From positions 12,290 to 76,289 of the forward strand of contig CAYNOQ010000003.1 in the NCBI GenBank assembly GCA_964398855.1: a stretch of 64,000 bases of DNA. The letters are read 5' to 3'. Made by a program: the position numbers and the translations under genes. Below the pieces are notes generated by a model. The model made no database searches, was not told the origin of the DNA, and worked only from the letters and a program-made list of their open reading frames with translations. The DNA comes from Mariniphaga sp964398855. GTDB lineage: Bacteria; Bacteroidota; Bacteroidia; Bacteroidales; Prolixibacteraceae. Positions 43,821 through 53,646 of the stretch are shown here, piece by piece (position 1 is the first letter of the stretch; each line of letters starts with the position of its first letter).

Positions 43821-45635
43821 TTAGCTGTCGTTCATGGATGCCAAAAACTCGGCAATAGAGTTGGATCGCATCAATCTTGTTTTAATAAACTCCATGGCTT
43901 CCAGTGAGTTCATGTCGCCAAGATAGTTGCGCAATATCCATAATCTGGCGAGAATTTCCTTCTTGATGAGCAGGTCTTCACGACGGGTACTCGAAGCAGG
44001 AATATCCACTGACGGGAAGATGCGCTTGTTGGACAGTTTCCGGTCAAGCTGCAGCTCCATATTTCCGGTTCCCTTGAATTCTTCAAAAATGACATCGTCC
44101 ATTTTGGAGCCGGTTTCCGTGAGTGCGGTTGCCAGAATGGTAAGTGAACCGCCCTCTTCAATATTTCTTGCAGCGCCAAAGAATCGTTTGGGACGGTGTA
44201 GTGCGTTGGCGTCAACCCCGCCGGACAAAACTCTTCCCGAAGCGGGCTGAACCGTATTATATGCCCGTGCCAGACGGGTGATGGAATCTAAAAGAATGAC
44301 TACATCGTGTCCGCACTCAACAAGCCGTTTTGCTTTTTCCAGCACAATGTTGGCAACTCTAACGTGTTTTTCTGCCGGTTCGTCAAACGTTGATGCAATG
44401 ACTTCAGCATTTACGCTTCGTGCCATGTCGGTAACTTCTTCCGGGCGCTCATCAATCAGCAGAACAATCATATACACTTCCGGATGGTTGGCTGCAATTG
44501 CGTTGGCAATCTCTTTCAGCAGTACCGTTTTCCCGGTTTTGGGTTGCGCAACAATAAGTCCACGCTGCCCTTTCCCGATGGGTGCAAACATGTCCACCAC
44601 ACGTGTGGAGAGGTTGTCGTGCCCCTTTCCTGTAATTTCAAATTTTTCTTCGGGAAAAAGCGGAGTTAGATGATCAAACGGAACGCGGTCGCGGATATAC
44701 TGCGGACTTCTGCCGTTTATCTCCGAAATTTTGATAAGCGGAAAATATTTTTCACCCTCTTTGGGCGGACGAATGGTGCCTGTAATGGTATCGCCGGTTT
44801 TTAGTCCGAAAAGCTTAATTTGTGATTGGGAAACATAAACATCATCCGGCGAGTTTAGGTAATTGTAATCTGATGAGCGGAGAAATCCGTATCCATCCTG
44901 TAAAATTTCAAGCACACCGGTGTTGGTTACAATTCCATCAAATTCATAATATTTGTTGCTTCTCTGTTTTTGCTGATAGTTTTTCTGCTCGCGCTGATCT
45001 GGTTTTTGAAATTTTGGTTTTTCCTGCTCCTGATCCGCGTGTTGCGGTCTTTCCCTTTTATCTTTATGAGCCTGTTTTCCGTAATCATTCTTTTTGAGCT
45101 CAGGCTTTTCGGGTTTCGTAGCCTCCGTTTTGACCGGAGATGCCTGACTTTCGTCAGCATCAGATTGCAGGCTGGTTTTTTCCTTCTGTGCTATAGCTTT
45201 CTTATTGATTCCCTGAATTATGGCATTAATCTCTTCCTGCCTTGACTGAACCGGAATTTCTTCGGGTTTGGTAATTTCAGATTTAATATCAATACGCTCA
45301 GTTTTTGGTACGGGTTCTTCTCTTTCCCGCCGCTGACGTTTCTTATTTCGTGAAATATCTTCTTTTTCAGGTGGTAAAGTCTCCTCTTTGGGAGATTCCT
45401 GCTTTTTTCTCAGGAAATTCTTAAAGGTGGAACGTTCCTCTTTTTTCTGAACGTTCTGTTCTTTGGGAGCAGTTCTCTTTACATTTTTTTCTGCTTCCCT
45501 GATAGCTTGTGTGTCAAGTATTTTATAGATGAGATCTTGCTTTTTGTAAGATTCAACACGCTTAATACTCAATTCCTTAGCAATATCACGTAGCTCGGGA
45601 ACAAGCTTTTTGTTCAATTCTAAAATGTCGTACAT
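43821..45635 (-). CDS. rho: Transcription termination factor Rho with long N-terminal extension
   Basis: 604 residues against about 420 in E. coli. Residues 1-45 are the Rho N-terminal (SAP-like) domain; about 50-230 are an added low-complexity region rich in Lys, Glu, Gln and Arg; about 232-310 form the cold-shock-like RNA-binding domain (LEILQDGYGFLRSSDYNYL); the rest is the RecA-type helicase with Walker A AQPKTGKTVLLKEIA, Walker B DVVILLDSITRLARAYN and the secondary channel motif GTGNMELQLDRKLSNKRIFP. Basic or disordered insertions of this sort are usual in Bacteroidota Rho and bind RNA in other phyla. It has its own perfect intrinsic terminator. Confidence 0.98.
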   Translation of the reverse strand: MYDILELNKKLVPELRDIAKELSIKRVESYKKQDLIYKILDTQAIREAEKNVKRTAPKEQNVQKKEERSTFKNFLRKKQESPKEETLPPEKEDISRNKKRQRREREEPVPKTERIDIKSEITKPEEIPVQSRQEEINAIIQGINKKAIAQKEKTSLQSDADESQASPVKTEATKPEKPELKKNDYGKQAHKDKRERPQHADQEQEKPKFQKPDQREQKNYQQKQRSNKYYEFDGIVTNTGVLEILQDGYGFLRSSDYNYLNSPDDVYVSQSQIKLFGLKTGDTITGTIRPPKEGEKYFPLIKISEINGRSPQYIRDRVPFDHLTPLFPEEKFEITGKGHDNLSTRVVDMFAPIGKGQRGLIVAQPKTGKTVLLKEIANAIAANHPEVYMIVLLIDERPEEVTDMARSVNAEVIASTFDEPAEKHVRVANIVLEKAKRLVECGHDVVILLDSITRLARAYNTVQPASGRVLSGGVDANALHRPKRFFGAARNIEEGGSLTILATALTETGSKMDDVIFEEFKGTGNMELQLDRKLSNKRIFPSVDIPASSTRREDLLIKKEILARLWILRNYLGDMNSLEAMEFIKTRLMRSNSIAEFLASMNDS

Positions 45636-46459
45636 TATTTAAATTTATTAATAATTATCCAGATTAACCTGTAACAGTTTCCGGGTTTGAAACAAAAATT
45701 GTGGAGTTGGAGTTTTGTTGAAATTTTGCTGCAATTATAGTAAATAGTTGTTACATGCCAAAATAAATTCTCTAATTTTAATTTTCAATCTAAATTATCC
45801 CAACTCTTTTAATATTAGGCAGAAGAAAGCTTTCAAAGATTGTTTTTTCTATTTTTCAGACCGGATTACTACCTGATTTTTTCCTTTTTGAACAACGTTA
45901 TTAAATCAACGGGGTGTTTGTTTTAGGGTATTTTCGCTAATGTAACGATTTTTTTTTGATTTTGTTTCATTTCAGAGCCTGATTTTCTGTTTTATTTTTA
46001 GTTATAGGAAAAGAAATGGATGACAGAGTTCTGAATCGGATTAAGAAATGCCACCAAGACACTAAGACCCACAAAAAACTGTTAAAAAAGTTAGTGAGAT
46101 TTTGCGCCTGCCTGCCGTAGGCATGGCCTTTGTGCATTAGTGGCAAATAAATGAAAACAGAACGCAGATTACACGAATGAGTAGGCTCAACACGGATATT
46201 ACAGATAAAAATTCTGCGAAAATCTGCGGAATCTGCGGGAGAAAATCAGCGATAAATAAAGAGAATTGAGAATTAAGAATTGAAGTATAAGATATAAGAT
46301 AAGAAAACTGATGGGAAAGATTTTTGATACTTAGTGCCTTAGCGCTTTAGTGACAAAATTAAGAGAAGAAACAGAACGCTGATGATACAGATGAACAATT
46401 TTATTTGTCTTTGGGTCATTAAATAGGTTTCTTTTTTATTTTTGCACAAAATCGACAAA
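45636..46459. other. Long repeat-bearing spacer upstream of rho and the cupin gene
   Basis: 824 bases without a believable gene. The part next to rho (45636-46010) is AT-rich and should carry the rho promoter and leader, though no clean TAnnTTTG was found on the minus strand. From about 46040 to 46370 it is built of degenerate intergenic repeats: ACACTAAGA, a TGCCT-GCCGT-AGGCA hairpin (46109-46123), TCTGCGAAAATC...GAAAATCAGCGA (46213-46252), AGAATTGAGAATTAAGAATT and TTAGTGCCTTAGCGCTTTAG. Several words recur, in opposite orientation, in the spacer at 20940-21307. Confidence 0.7.
46213..46252 (-). repeat. Dispersed repeat fragment, copy 2
   Basis: TCTGCGAAAATC and AAAATCAGCGA are the reverse complements of GATTTTCGCAGA and TCGCTGATTTT at 21067-21096, in matching order. 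An extra ATCTGCGG unit is repeated between them (AATCTGCGGAATCTGCGG). Confidence 0.65.
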
Positions 46460-46726
46460 ATGAGAATAGAAATTGAACAACCCGACCGTGAAGAGCTGGA
46501 AGAAGCGGGAGTTTTCGACTGGCCCGTTTGGGAACACGAAGAAGATAAATTTGACTGGTATTTTGACAAAACAGAACATTGCTATATAATAGAAGGTGTG
46601 GCAGATATTGTTTCCGAGTTTGACACCATTACAGTAAAACCCGGAGATTATCTGATTTTTCCTGCAGGGTTGGAGTGTGTCTGGGATATCAGATCCAAAA
46701 TCAGGAAGCACTACAGTTTTGAATAA
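46460..46726 (+). CDS. Small cupin-domain protein
   Basis: 88 residues from ATG 46460; an in-frame TTG at 46442 is less likely. A single cupin barrel of the Cupin_3 (EutQ/YgaD-like DUF861) type: WPVWEHEEDKFDWYFDKTEHCYIIEGVADI has the first cupin motif (short form EHCYIIEG), and KPGDYLIFPAGLECVWDI the second. The ending RKHYSFE is typical. Proteins of this family are small, cytosolic and of mostly unknown function; they may bind a sugar or act as an isomerase. Stands alone, 226 bases before sucA, at the edge of the repeat-rich spacer. Confidence 0.85.
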   Translation: MRIEIEQPDREELEEAGVFDWPVWEHEEDKFDWYFDKTEHCYIIEGVADIVSEFDTITVKPGDYLIFPAGLECVWDIRSKIRKHYSFE

Positions 46727-46839
46727 TCCTTCGGTTTGATTCAGAAAAGAGTCATTTTGAAATCAGACTGCGCTTTTGTTTGATTTTTGGCTTATTCTCA
46801 GCCAAAAACAGATGTGAAGCGTAATAAATCCGTTTTTTG

Positions 46840-46869
46840 TTGGAACCTTCCGGTTAATGACTAAATTTG
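46840..46869 (+). promoter_or_regulatory. Bacteroidota-type promoter of sucA-sucB
   Basis: TTG at 46840-46842, 19-base spacer, then TAAATTTG at 46862-46869, a full TAnnTTTG. Transcription would start near 46876 and leave a leader of about 77 bases before ATG 46953. Confidence 0.65.
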
Positions 46870-46952
46870 TAGCTGCAATACAGGCTTTTTAGGAACATTT
46901 AAAATTCTGTGTTGTTTTTTATTTAGTCTTAACAGATAAAGTAATTTCAGCA

Positions 46953-49685
46953 ATGGATAAATTTTCATCGGTTGGAAATCAGGAACAGGATACGATAGAT
47001 GACCTGTATAAATTATACCTCGAAAACCCTGAATCGCTTGACAAAAGCTGGCAGCACTTTTTTGCAGGATTTGAACTGGCACGCACCGGTTATACCGATC
47101 AGCAAACCCCGGCTGCCGATAGCAATCTTCACAAGGAATTTGCAATTTTTGACCTGATTCACAGTTACCGCCAACGCGGTCATCTGTTCACGAAAACCAA
47201 TCCCGTGCGTGCACGGCGGCAATATTCGCCCACTTTAGACATCGAAAATTTCGGTCTTTCAAAAGATGATTTGGTAACCACGTTTCAGGCAGGAAAAGAG
47301 ATTGGCATAGGTCCCGCCAAACTGAAAGATATTGTTGAGCATCTGGAAGCAACATACTGTCGCTCAATAGGTGTGGAATATCTTTATGTAAGGGATCGGG
47401 AGATGGTGCAGTGGCTAAAGGAAAAAATGGAGGGCAGCCGCAATACGGGAGTATTTTCCGAAGAAAAAAGGAGAGATATTTTTTATCATCTGAAGATTGC
47501 AGCTGGTTTTGAGCATTTCATTCACAAGAAATTTGTCGGTCAAAAGCGGTTCTCTCTCGAAGGCGCCGAAAGTTTGATTCCAGCATTGGACTCGATTATT
47601 GAACGTGGTGCCGAATTGGGTATAGAAGAGTTCGTTATCGGCATGGCTCACAGGGGAAGGCTGAATGTTTTAGCCAATATTATCGAAAAACCGTACGAAT
47701 ATATTTTCAAGGAATTTTACGGAAAGGAGTACGAAGAAGATATCTGGAACGGTGATGTGATGTATCATCTGGGTTATGAAAATGAAGTTCAGACCGATTA
47801 CGGAAAAAATGTAAAACTGAAGCTTTTGCCCAATCCGTCTCATCTGGAGGCAGTTGGACCTATTGTTCAGGGAATGGTGCGCTCCCGGATCAATTCGGTG
47901 TATGACAGCGATTACAGCAAAGCCGCCGGAATTATTATTCACGGCGATGCGGCAATTGCAGCGCAGGGCGTGGTTTATGAAACCATTCAGATGTCGCAGC
48001 TCAAAGGTTACAGAACGGGGGGAACCATTCATTTAGTTATCAACAATCAGGTGGGATTCACAACATCCTATCTCGATGCCCGGTCAAGTACCTACAGCAC
48101 CGGTGTTGCAAAGGTTACCCGCTCGCCCGTTTTTCACGTAAACGGAGATGACGTGGAAGCAATGGTTTACACGATTCAGTTAGCAATGGAGTTCAGACAA
48201 AAGTTTCATACTGATGTGTTTATTGATATTCTTTGTTATCGCAAGTACGGACACAACGAAGGGGATGAACCCCGCTTTACCCAGCCTCTGCTTTATAAAA
48301 TTATTGAAAAACATCCCAATCCGCGTGATATTTATGCTCAGAAACTGGAGAAACTCGGCATTATGACTGCAAAAGAGTCACAGGAGATGGTCAGGAGTTT
48401 TGATCAGTTATTAGAAGAAAAATTTAAAGAGTCGGAAAAAATTGAACGGATGAAAATCCGTAAATTTCTGGTAAATGAATATGCTTCCTATGAGATGCCG
48501 AGTAAAACCATGTTTCACCAATCGGTGAACACCGGTGTTCCGGCAAAAACACTTTTTGAAATTGCCGATTCCATAAATAATTTGCCTGAAAACCTCACCT
48601 TTTTCAAAAAAGTAAATCGCATTTTATCTGACAGGCGCATTATGATGCTGGATAACCGTCTTGATTGGGCAATGGCAGAATTGCTTGCCTACGGATCATT
48701 AGTAATTGAAGGGCATCCGGTGCGAATCAGCGGGCAGGACAGCGAGCGGGGTACTTTTGCCCATCGTCATGCCTCTTTTGTGGTGGAAGGTTGTGAAGAT
48801 AAGTACTTTCCACTAAAACATATTTCTGAAAATCAGGCAACTTTTCATGTCTATAATTCGCTGCTTTCGGAATATGCCGCGTTAGGTTTTGAATACGGCT
48901 ACGCTTTGGGCAAACCCAACGGCTTGACAATCTGGGAAGCACAGTTTGGCGATTTTGCAAATATGGCACAGGCTATTATTGATCAGTATATCTCGTCAGC
49001 ATTCGAAAAATGGGGATTGATGAACAACCTTGTGTTGTTGCTGCCTCACGGTTTTGAAGGGCAGGGACCCGAACACTCCAGTGCGCGGATTGAGCGCTTT
49101 CTCGAATTGTCTGCCAACAATAATATGCAGGTGGTGACGCCGTCAACGCCCGCCAATATGTTTCATCTGCTGCGAAGGCAGGTAAAAATGAAGATGAGAC
49201 TGCCGCTTGTTGTTTTAACACCAAAGAGTCTGCTACGCCATCCGATGGTGGTTTCAACGGTTGACAGTCTTGCAAAAGGCGCTTTCATGGAAGTGATTGA
49301 CGATGCCGAAGCTATTCCCGAGGCAATTGATAAGCTGGTGTTTACCTCAGGCAGGCTCTACTATGACCTGCTCAAGTATAAGATGGAAAATGCGCTGACG
49401 AATGTGGCAATTGTGCGGATTGAGCAAATTTTTCCGCTTCCCCTGAAACAGATCAACAAAATTCTGGGAAAATACAAAACAGCAAACATAATCTGGGCGC
49501 AGGATGAACCTGAGAATATGGGAATCTGGCCCTTTCTGAACAGAAAATTAGGTTCTTTAAACTTTAAGGTTGTTGCCCGCCCGGAGAGTGCAAGTCCGGC
49601 TGTTGGTCTGATGGGAAAACATCAGAAAGAACTGGAAAGAATATTATCGGAGATATTTCAGGTAGAAGAAGTTATAGCCTCATAA
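46953..49685 (+). CDS. sucA: 2-oxoglutarate dehydrogenase E1
   Basis: 910 residues, normal for SucA. N-terminal peripheral segment NQEQDTIDDLYKLYLENPES and FFAGFELA; thiamine-binding part with MAHRGRLNVLANI, HGDAAIAAQGVVYETIQMSQ (magnesium/TPP) and INNQVGFTTSYLDARSS; C-terminal pyrimidine domain with GQDSERGTFAHRHA and LPHGFEGQGPEHSSARIERF. It decarboxylates 2-oxoglutarate and passes the succinyl group to the lipoyl domain of SucB. sucB follows after 11 bases; the E3 gene is elsewhere. Its presence points to a complete oxidative citric acid cycle. Confidence 0.98.
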   Translation: MDKFSSVGNQEQDTIDDLYKLYLENPESLDKSWQHFFAGFELARTGYTDQQTPAADSNLHKEFAIFDLIHSYRQRGHLFTKTNPVRARRQYSPTLDIENFGLSKDDLVTTFQAGKEIGIGPAKLKDIVEHLEATYCRSIGVEYLYVRDREMVQWLKEKMEGSRNTGVFSEEKRRDIFYHLKIAAGFEHFIHKKFVGQKRFSLEGAESLIPALDSIIERGAELGIEEFVIGMAHRGRLNVLANIIEKPYEYIFKEFYGKEYEEDIWNGDVMYHLGYENEVQTDYGKNVKLKLLPNPSHLEAVGPIVQGMVRSRINSVYDSDYSKAAGIIIHGDAAIAAQGVVYETIQMSQLKGYRTGGTIHLVINNQVGFTTSYLDARSSTYSTGVAKVTRSPVFHVNGDDVEAMVYTIQLAMEFRQKFHTDVFIDILCYRKYGHNEGDEPRFTQPLLYKIIEKHPNPRDIYAQKLEKLGIMTAKESQEMVRSFDQLLEEKFKESEKIERMKIRKFLVNEYASYEMPSKTMFHQSVNTGVPAKTLFEIADSINNLPENLTFFKKVNRILSDRRIMMLDNRLDWAMAELLAYGSLVIEGHPVRISGQDSERGTFAHRHASFVVEGCEDKYFPLKHISENQATFHVYNSLLSEYAALGFEYGYALGKPNGLTIWEAQFGDFANMAQAIIDQYISSAFEKWGLMNNLVLLLPHGFEGQGPEHSSARIERFLELSANNNMQVVTPSTPANMFHLLRRQVKMKMRLPLVVLTPKSLLRHPMVVSTVDSLAKGAFMEVIDDAEAIPEAIDKLVFTSGRLYYDLLKYKMENALTNVAIVRIEQIFPLPLKQINKILGKYKTANIIWAQDEPENMGIWPFLNRKLGSLNFKVVARPESASPAVGLMGKHQKELERILSEIFQVEEVIAS

Positions 49686-49696
49686 TAAAGACGAAA

Positions 49697-50998
49697 ATGA
49701 TATTAGAAGTTAAAGTTCCCAGTCCGGGTGAATCCATTGTTGAAGTGGAAATTGGCGCCTGGCTTGTTGAAAACGGTTCGGTGGTTGCAAAAGATCAGGA
49801 GATTGCCGAAGTGGAGTCAGACAAAGCCACCCTGACAATTATTGCCGCAGAAGCGGGAAAAATTGATATTCTTGTTGCCGAAGGAGAGACCGTAGCAGTT
49901 GGCGCTGTGGCTTGTACCATAGATACCAGCGTTCAGCCTCCGGCAGAAGATGTTGCCGAAAAGCAGGAAGAAGCTGTTCCGGTTCAGGAAACAAATGAGC
50001 GGGAACAGGTGCCGGTACAGGAAGAATCTGTAGAAGTTACTCCGGTTCCTCAGCCGGAAAAGCTTTCGGAAACGGGAACTTCTTCCGAAACCGGACAGGT
50101 AAAAGTTACTCCGCTTGCCAAAGAGCTGATGAAGGAGCACGGAATTTCGGTGGAAGAGGTGATTCAGGGGCTGAAACGTTTGGGGAAAAAAGAAGTGGAG
50201 ACAGTAATCAGTGCCAAAGACAGCTTTTCTGCACTGTCGCCTAATGAAACCCAACCCACTCAGATTTCCCGTGAAGTGGACAAAATCCGACTCACTGCGC
50301 TTCGCCGCAAACTTAGTGAACGATTGGTGGCCGTGAAGAATGAAACTGCCATGCTCACCACTTTCAATGAAGTGGATATGAGTCGTGTCATGGAGCTGCG
50401 AAAAAAATACCAGCAGCAGTTTGTGGATAAATATGGCTACAAAGTGGGGTTTATGTCATTTTTTGCAACAGCAGCAACGGTGGCAATGAATTTTCATCCG
50501 TTGGTGAATGCACAGTTGGGAGATGATGAGATTATCTCGCCCCGTTACGTGGATATTGGAATCGCAGTTTCAACACCAAGAGGGCTGATGGTGCCTGTTA
50601 TTCGAAACACGGAAAGCAAAACAATCGCTCAGATTGAGCTGGAAATCAAAGAGCTTGCAGAAAAGGCACGAAACAAAAAAATCACGGTTGATGAGCTGAC
50701 CGGCGGAACTTTCACTATCACCAACGGGGGAGTGTTCGGGTCGCTGCTTTCCACGCCACTGATTAACCCGCCGCAGTCGGCTATTCTCGGTTTGCACAAT
50801 ATTGTGGAAAGACCCGTCGCGATTGATGGACAGGTGGTTATCCGTCCGATGATGTACACTGCCTTATCTTACGACCACCGTGTTATTGATGGAAAAGATT
50901 CCGTGAGTTTTTTGCTGAAAATTAAGGAACTGATCGAAAATCCGGAAAGGCTGCTGACCGGCGGAAATGAATTTGAAAAAGTTTTACTGGGTGTTTAA
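49697..50998 (+). CDS. sucB: 2-oxoglutarate dehydrogenase E2, dihydrolipoyl succinyltransferase
   Basis: 433 residues. Lipoyl domain 1-77 with the attachment lysine K43 in EVESDKATLTI; a Glu/Pro/Val-rich linker (about 78-130); peripheral subunit-binding domain (about 135-170, VTPLAKELMKEHGISVEEV); catalytic core 195-433 with FFATAATVAMNFHPLVNA and the active-site ALSYDHRVIDGKDSV. It transfers the succinyl group to CoA. Its stop overlaps by 4 bases, tail to tail, with the small reverse membrane-protein gene. Confidence 0.97.
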   Translation: MILEVKVPSPGESIVEVEIGAWLVENGSVVAKDQEIAEVESDKATLTIIAAEAGKIDILVAEGETVAVGAVACTIDTSVQPPAEDVAEKQEEAVPVQETNEREQVPVQEESVEVTPVPQPEKLSETGTSSETGQVKVTPLAKELMKEHGISVEEVIQGLKRLGKKEVETVISAKDSFSALSPNETQPTQISREVDKIRLTALRRKLSERLVAVKNETAMLTTFNEVDMSRVMELRKKYQQQFVDKYGYKVGFMSFFATAATVAMNFHPLVNAQLGDDEIISPRYVDIGIAVSTPRGLMVPVIRNTESKTIAQIELEIKELAEKARNKKITVDELTGGTFTITNGGVFGSLLSTPLINPPQSAILGLHNIVERPVAIDGQVVIRPMMYTALSYDHRVIDGKDSVSFLLKIKELIENPERLLTGGNEFEKVLLGV

Positions 50999-51399
50999 AG
51001 TTTTTTGATAAAGCTTTTCCGGTTTAGCCAGTATCCCGCAATAAAAATCAGGGTAAAAATGGCATTGGTTTGAGAAAATGCCTGCCAGTCGCTCCAGATA
51101 ACCGGAACGAAAAGTATCACCAGTTGTGTGAAAATATAGAGATACAACCCGTCTGCATGTAATTTCCACATCCTTATTGCACCTGTCAGTGAGAGCGCAT
51201 TCATCGCCATCAAAAGGGTGAAATATGTCGGGGAGAGCATTTCAGTATTGCTCCACGAGGAGTATTTGATGATTATTTCGGTTGCTTTTTCGAAAAAGAG
51301 AGACGCCAGAAAGTAACCTGCGAAACCAATAGTGCTTCCGATAAATGTGAGCAGGCATAAAGCGCTTAAAAAAGGAGTGCGTTGTGTTGTTTTTTCCAA
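50995..51399 (-). CDS. Small four-helix membrane protein of unknown function
   Basis: 134 residues with four hydrophobic segments (LSALCLLTFIGSTIGFAGYF; FTLLMAMNALSLTGAIRMW; YLYIFTQLVILFVPVIW; AIFTLIFIAGYWLN). The pattern of evenly spaced helices and ordinary codon use argue for a real gene; similar small proteins are frequent in Bacteroidota. No ATG is available near the start and an in-frame stop lies at 51420, so TTG 51399 is the likely start. Function unknown. The gene ends on the tail of sucB. Confidence 0.72.
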   Translation of the reverse strand: MEKTTQRTPFLSALCLLTFIGSTIGFAGYFLASLFFEKATEIIIKYSSWSNTEMLSPTYFTLLMAMNALSLTGAIRMWKLHADGLYLYIFTQLVILFVPVIWSDWQAFSQTNAIFTLIFIAGYWLNRKSFIKKL

Positions 51400-51480
51400 C
51401 TCTTTTATTTTTAAAAATTAACTGTTCAAAAATAGTGAGTTTTCCCGGATATAATTTTCCCCGACTTTTTTAAAATGTTA

Positions 51481-51488
51481 TACCTTTG
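51481..51488 (+). promoter_or_regulatory. -7 element of the glyA promoter
   Basis: TACCTTTG matches TAnnTTTG, 28 bases before ATG 51517; no TTG at the standard distance upstream. Confidence 0.45.
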
Positions 51489-51516
51489 ACGCTGATTTTT
51501 CAAAAATAACGCTAAA

Positions 51517-52797
51517 ATGAAAAGAGATTCACTGGTTTTCGATATTATTAAAAAGGAACATGAGCGGCAGTTGAACGGAATTGAGCTGATTGCTTCTGAG
51601 AATTTTGTGAGCGACCAGGTGATGGAAGCCATGGGTTCGGTTTTGACCAATAAATATGCCGAAGGCTATCCGGGACGTAGATATTATGGTGGTTGTCAGT
51701 TTGTTGACCAGTCGGAGCAACTGGCGATTGACCGTTTAAATGAGCTTTTCGGCGCAGAATGGTCTAATGTGCAGCCGCACTCGGGAGCACAGGCAAATGC
51801 AGCAGTTTTAAGCGTTGTTTTAAAACCGGGTGACACATTCATGGGATTTGACCTGTCGCATGGCGGGCATCTTTCACATGGCTCTCCGGTAAACAGCTCA
51901 GGAATTCTTTACAATCCGGTTGGGTATCAAGTGAACAGGGAAACCGGACTGGTGGATTATGATGAAATGGAAAAACTGGCGATTGAGCATCAGCCAAAGC
52001 TGATCATTGCCGGCGCGTCGGCTTATAGCCGTGAGTGGGATTACGCAAGAATGCGCAAAACAGCCGATAAGGTGGGAGCAATTCTCATGGTGGATATGGC
52101 TCATCCGGCTGGGCTAATTGCTGCCGGTTTGCTGGATAATCCGTTGAAATATGCGCATGTGGTTACATCAACCACTCACAAAACTCTGCGCGGACCGCGC
52201 GGCGGAATCATCTTAATGGGAAAAGATTTTGAAAATCCATGGGGAATTAAAACCCCCAAAGGGGTAGTCCGCACGCTGTCGTCACTGTTTGATTCTTCAG
52301 TTTTTCCGGGACATCAGGGTGGACCGCTGGAGCACGTTATCGCAGCCAAAGCTGTAGCTTTTTATGAAGCGCTTGCTCCTGAGTTCACTGAATATCAAAA
52401 GCAGGTTTTGAAAAATTCACGCACCATGGCGGAGGCGTTTATCGAACTTGGCTACAAGGTGATTTCAGGCGGAACGGACAACCACTCCATGCTCATTGAT
52501 TTGCGCACAAAGTTTCCTGATATTACCGGAAGACAGGTGGAAAACGCATTGGTGAAGGCAGAAATTACGGTAAATAAAAATATGGTTCCGTTTGACAGCC
52601 GTTCGCCATTTCAAACTTCAGGACTGCGTCTCGGAACTCCCGCAATTACTACACGTGGCGTGAAGGAGAACCTGATGCCTGAGATTGTGGAGCTGATAGA
52701 TCATGTAATTTCAAATATTGATGACGACAAAATTATCAGCGCTGCCGGCGAGAAAGTACATCAAATGATGAAAGATTTTCCACTGTTTGCATTCTGA
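51517..52797 (+). CDS. glyA: Serine hydroxymethyltransferase
   Basis: 426 residues, normal length. Signature parts are GIELIASENFVSDQVMEAMG, NKYAEGYPGRRYYGGC, VQPHSGAQAN, DMAHPAGLIAAG and the PLP-lysine region VVTSTTHKTLRGPRGG. It interconverts serine and glycine with tetrahydrofolate and supplies one-carbon units. Single-gene unit with its own -7 element. Confidence 0.99.
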   Translation: MKRDSLVFDIIKKEHERQLNGIELIASENFVSDQVMEAMGSVLTNKYAEGYPGRRYYGGCQFVDQSEQLAIDRLNELFGAEWSNVQPHSGAQANAAVLSVVLKPGDTFMGFDLSHGGHLSHGSPVNSSGILYNPVGYQVNRETGLVDYDEMEKLAIEHQPKLIIAGASAYSREWDYARMRKTADKVGAILMVDMAHPAGLIAAGLLDNPLKYAHVVTSTTHKTLRGPRGGIILMGKDFENPWGIKTPKGVVRTLSSLFDSSVFPGHQGGPLEHVIAAKAVAFYEALAPEFTEYQKQVLKNSRTMAEAFIELGYKVISGGTDNHSMLIDLRTKFPDITGRQVENALVKAEITVNKNMVPFDSRSPFQTSGLRLGTPAITTRGVKENLMPEIVELIDHVISNIDDDKIISAAGEKVHQMMKDFPLFAF

Positions 52798-52905
52798 AAG
52801 CTTAGCGGATCAGGGAAATAGGAATACCTGGTCTGTTTAACTTTTTGGGAAGTCTATTTCTTTGAATGATGATTTTATGCTGCTTTTTTGCAGTAATAAT
52901 GTTTC

Positions 52906-53511
52906 TTATGAGTTGAGCCAGTTGCCGTAATTGATATGTTTCCGGACATCGGTAACAAACATTCCTGCACTTTTGGCTGCTTCAATTCCCAAATCGCCAT
53001 CTTCAAAAACCTGACACAGAGCGGGCTCAACGCCCATAATTCGGGCACATTCCAAAAAAGTATCGGGGTAGGGTTTGTGGCGGATAACATCGTTTGATGT
53101 TACAACTGCATCAAACCAGTTGGTGAGACCAAGCTGTTTCAGCTGCACTTCGGCACTTTTGCGGCTGGCTCCGGTGCCGACAGCCATGGGCAATTTGCCG
53201 TGATATTCCCTGACTATGGAGATGATTTCATCAACCGGAACCAGCAATTCCGGAGAATCCCAGAAAGAAGTTTGCTTCAGCCTGACAATTTCCTCCGGAT
53301 CAACGGTAAGGTTGTATTCATCCACAATTCGCCGGGCAAAATCAATAGTTGCTCGTCCGGTCAATTCCGCCATAATCTGCGGATCAAACACAAAACCGAA
53401 TTTCTCCCCGATTTTGTTCCAGTTGGCTAAATGCACCGGCAGCGAGTCGGAGAGTGTGCCGTCAAGATCGAAAATCAGTCCCTTAGCTTCAGGATGAACA
53501 CTTAATCCCAT
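52906..53511 (-). CDS. HAD-family phosphatase (beta-phosphoglucomutase-like)
   Basis: 201 residues from ATG 53511; an in-frame TTG at 53529 is less likely. HAD motifs: I IFDLDGTLSDS, II VGTGASRKSAE, III KPYPDTFLE, IV FEDGDLGIEAAKSAGM, with an alpha-helical cap between I and II (residues about 20-80). The set matches the group of beta-phosphoglucomutases and small sugar-phosphate or phosphoglycolate phosphatases; YqaB/YfbT types act on fructose 1-phosphate. The exact substrate is open. Solitary, between glyA and the carboxylase operon. Confidence 0.88.
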   Translation of the reverse strand: MGLSVHPEAKGLIFDLDGTLSDSLPVHLANWNKIGEKFGFVFDPQIMAELTGRATIDFARRIVDEYNLTVDPEEIVRLKQTSFWDSPELLVPVDEIISIVREYHGKLPMAVGTGASRKSAEVQLKQLGLTNWFDAVVTSNDVIRHKPYPDTFLECARIMGVEPALCQVFEDGDLGIEAAKSAGMFVTDVRKHINYGNWLNS

Positions 53512-53646
53512 AATTTTTGTTTTCCCCAAAAATACGAAGTTAGCAGAGAATTACAGTTGAAAAGGATTGTACACCAAAATTAATTAAGGCTCTGTTAAAC
53601 AGGAAAATGTATTTCTCCGATATCGAAACTGACAAAAATTCCCACT

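Noticed and set aside
46339..46569. 76-codon reverse frame with a hydrophobic tail near the cupin gene
   Set aside because: Mostly antisense to the cupin gene; the serine-rich start is an artefact of that frame, although the last 20 residues look membrane-like.
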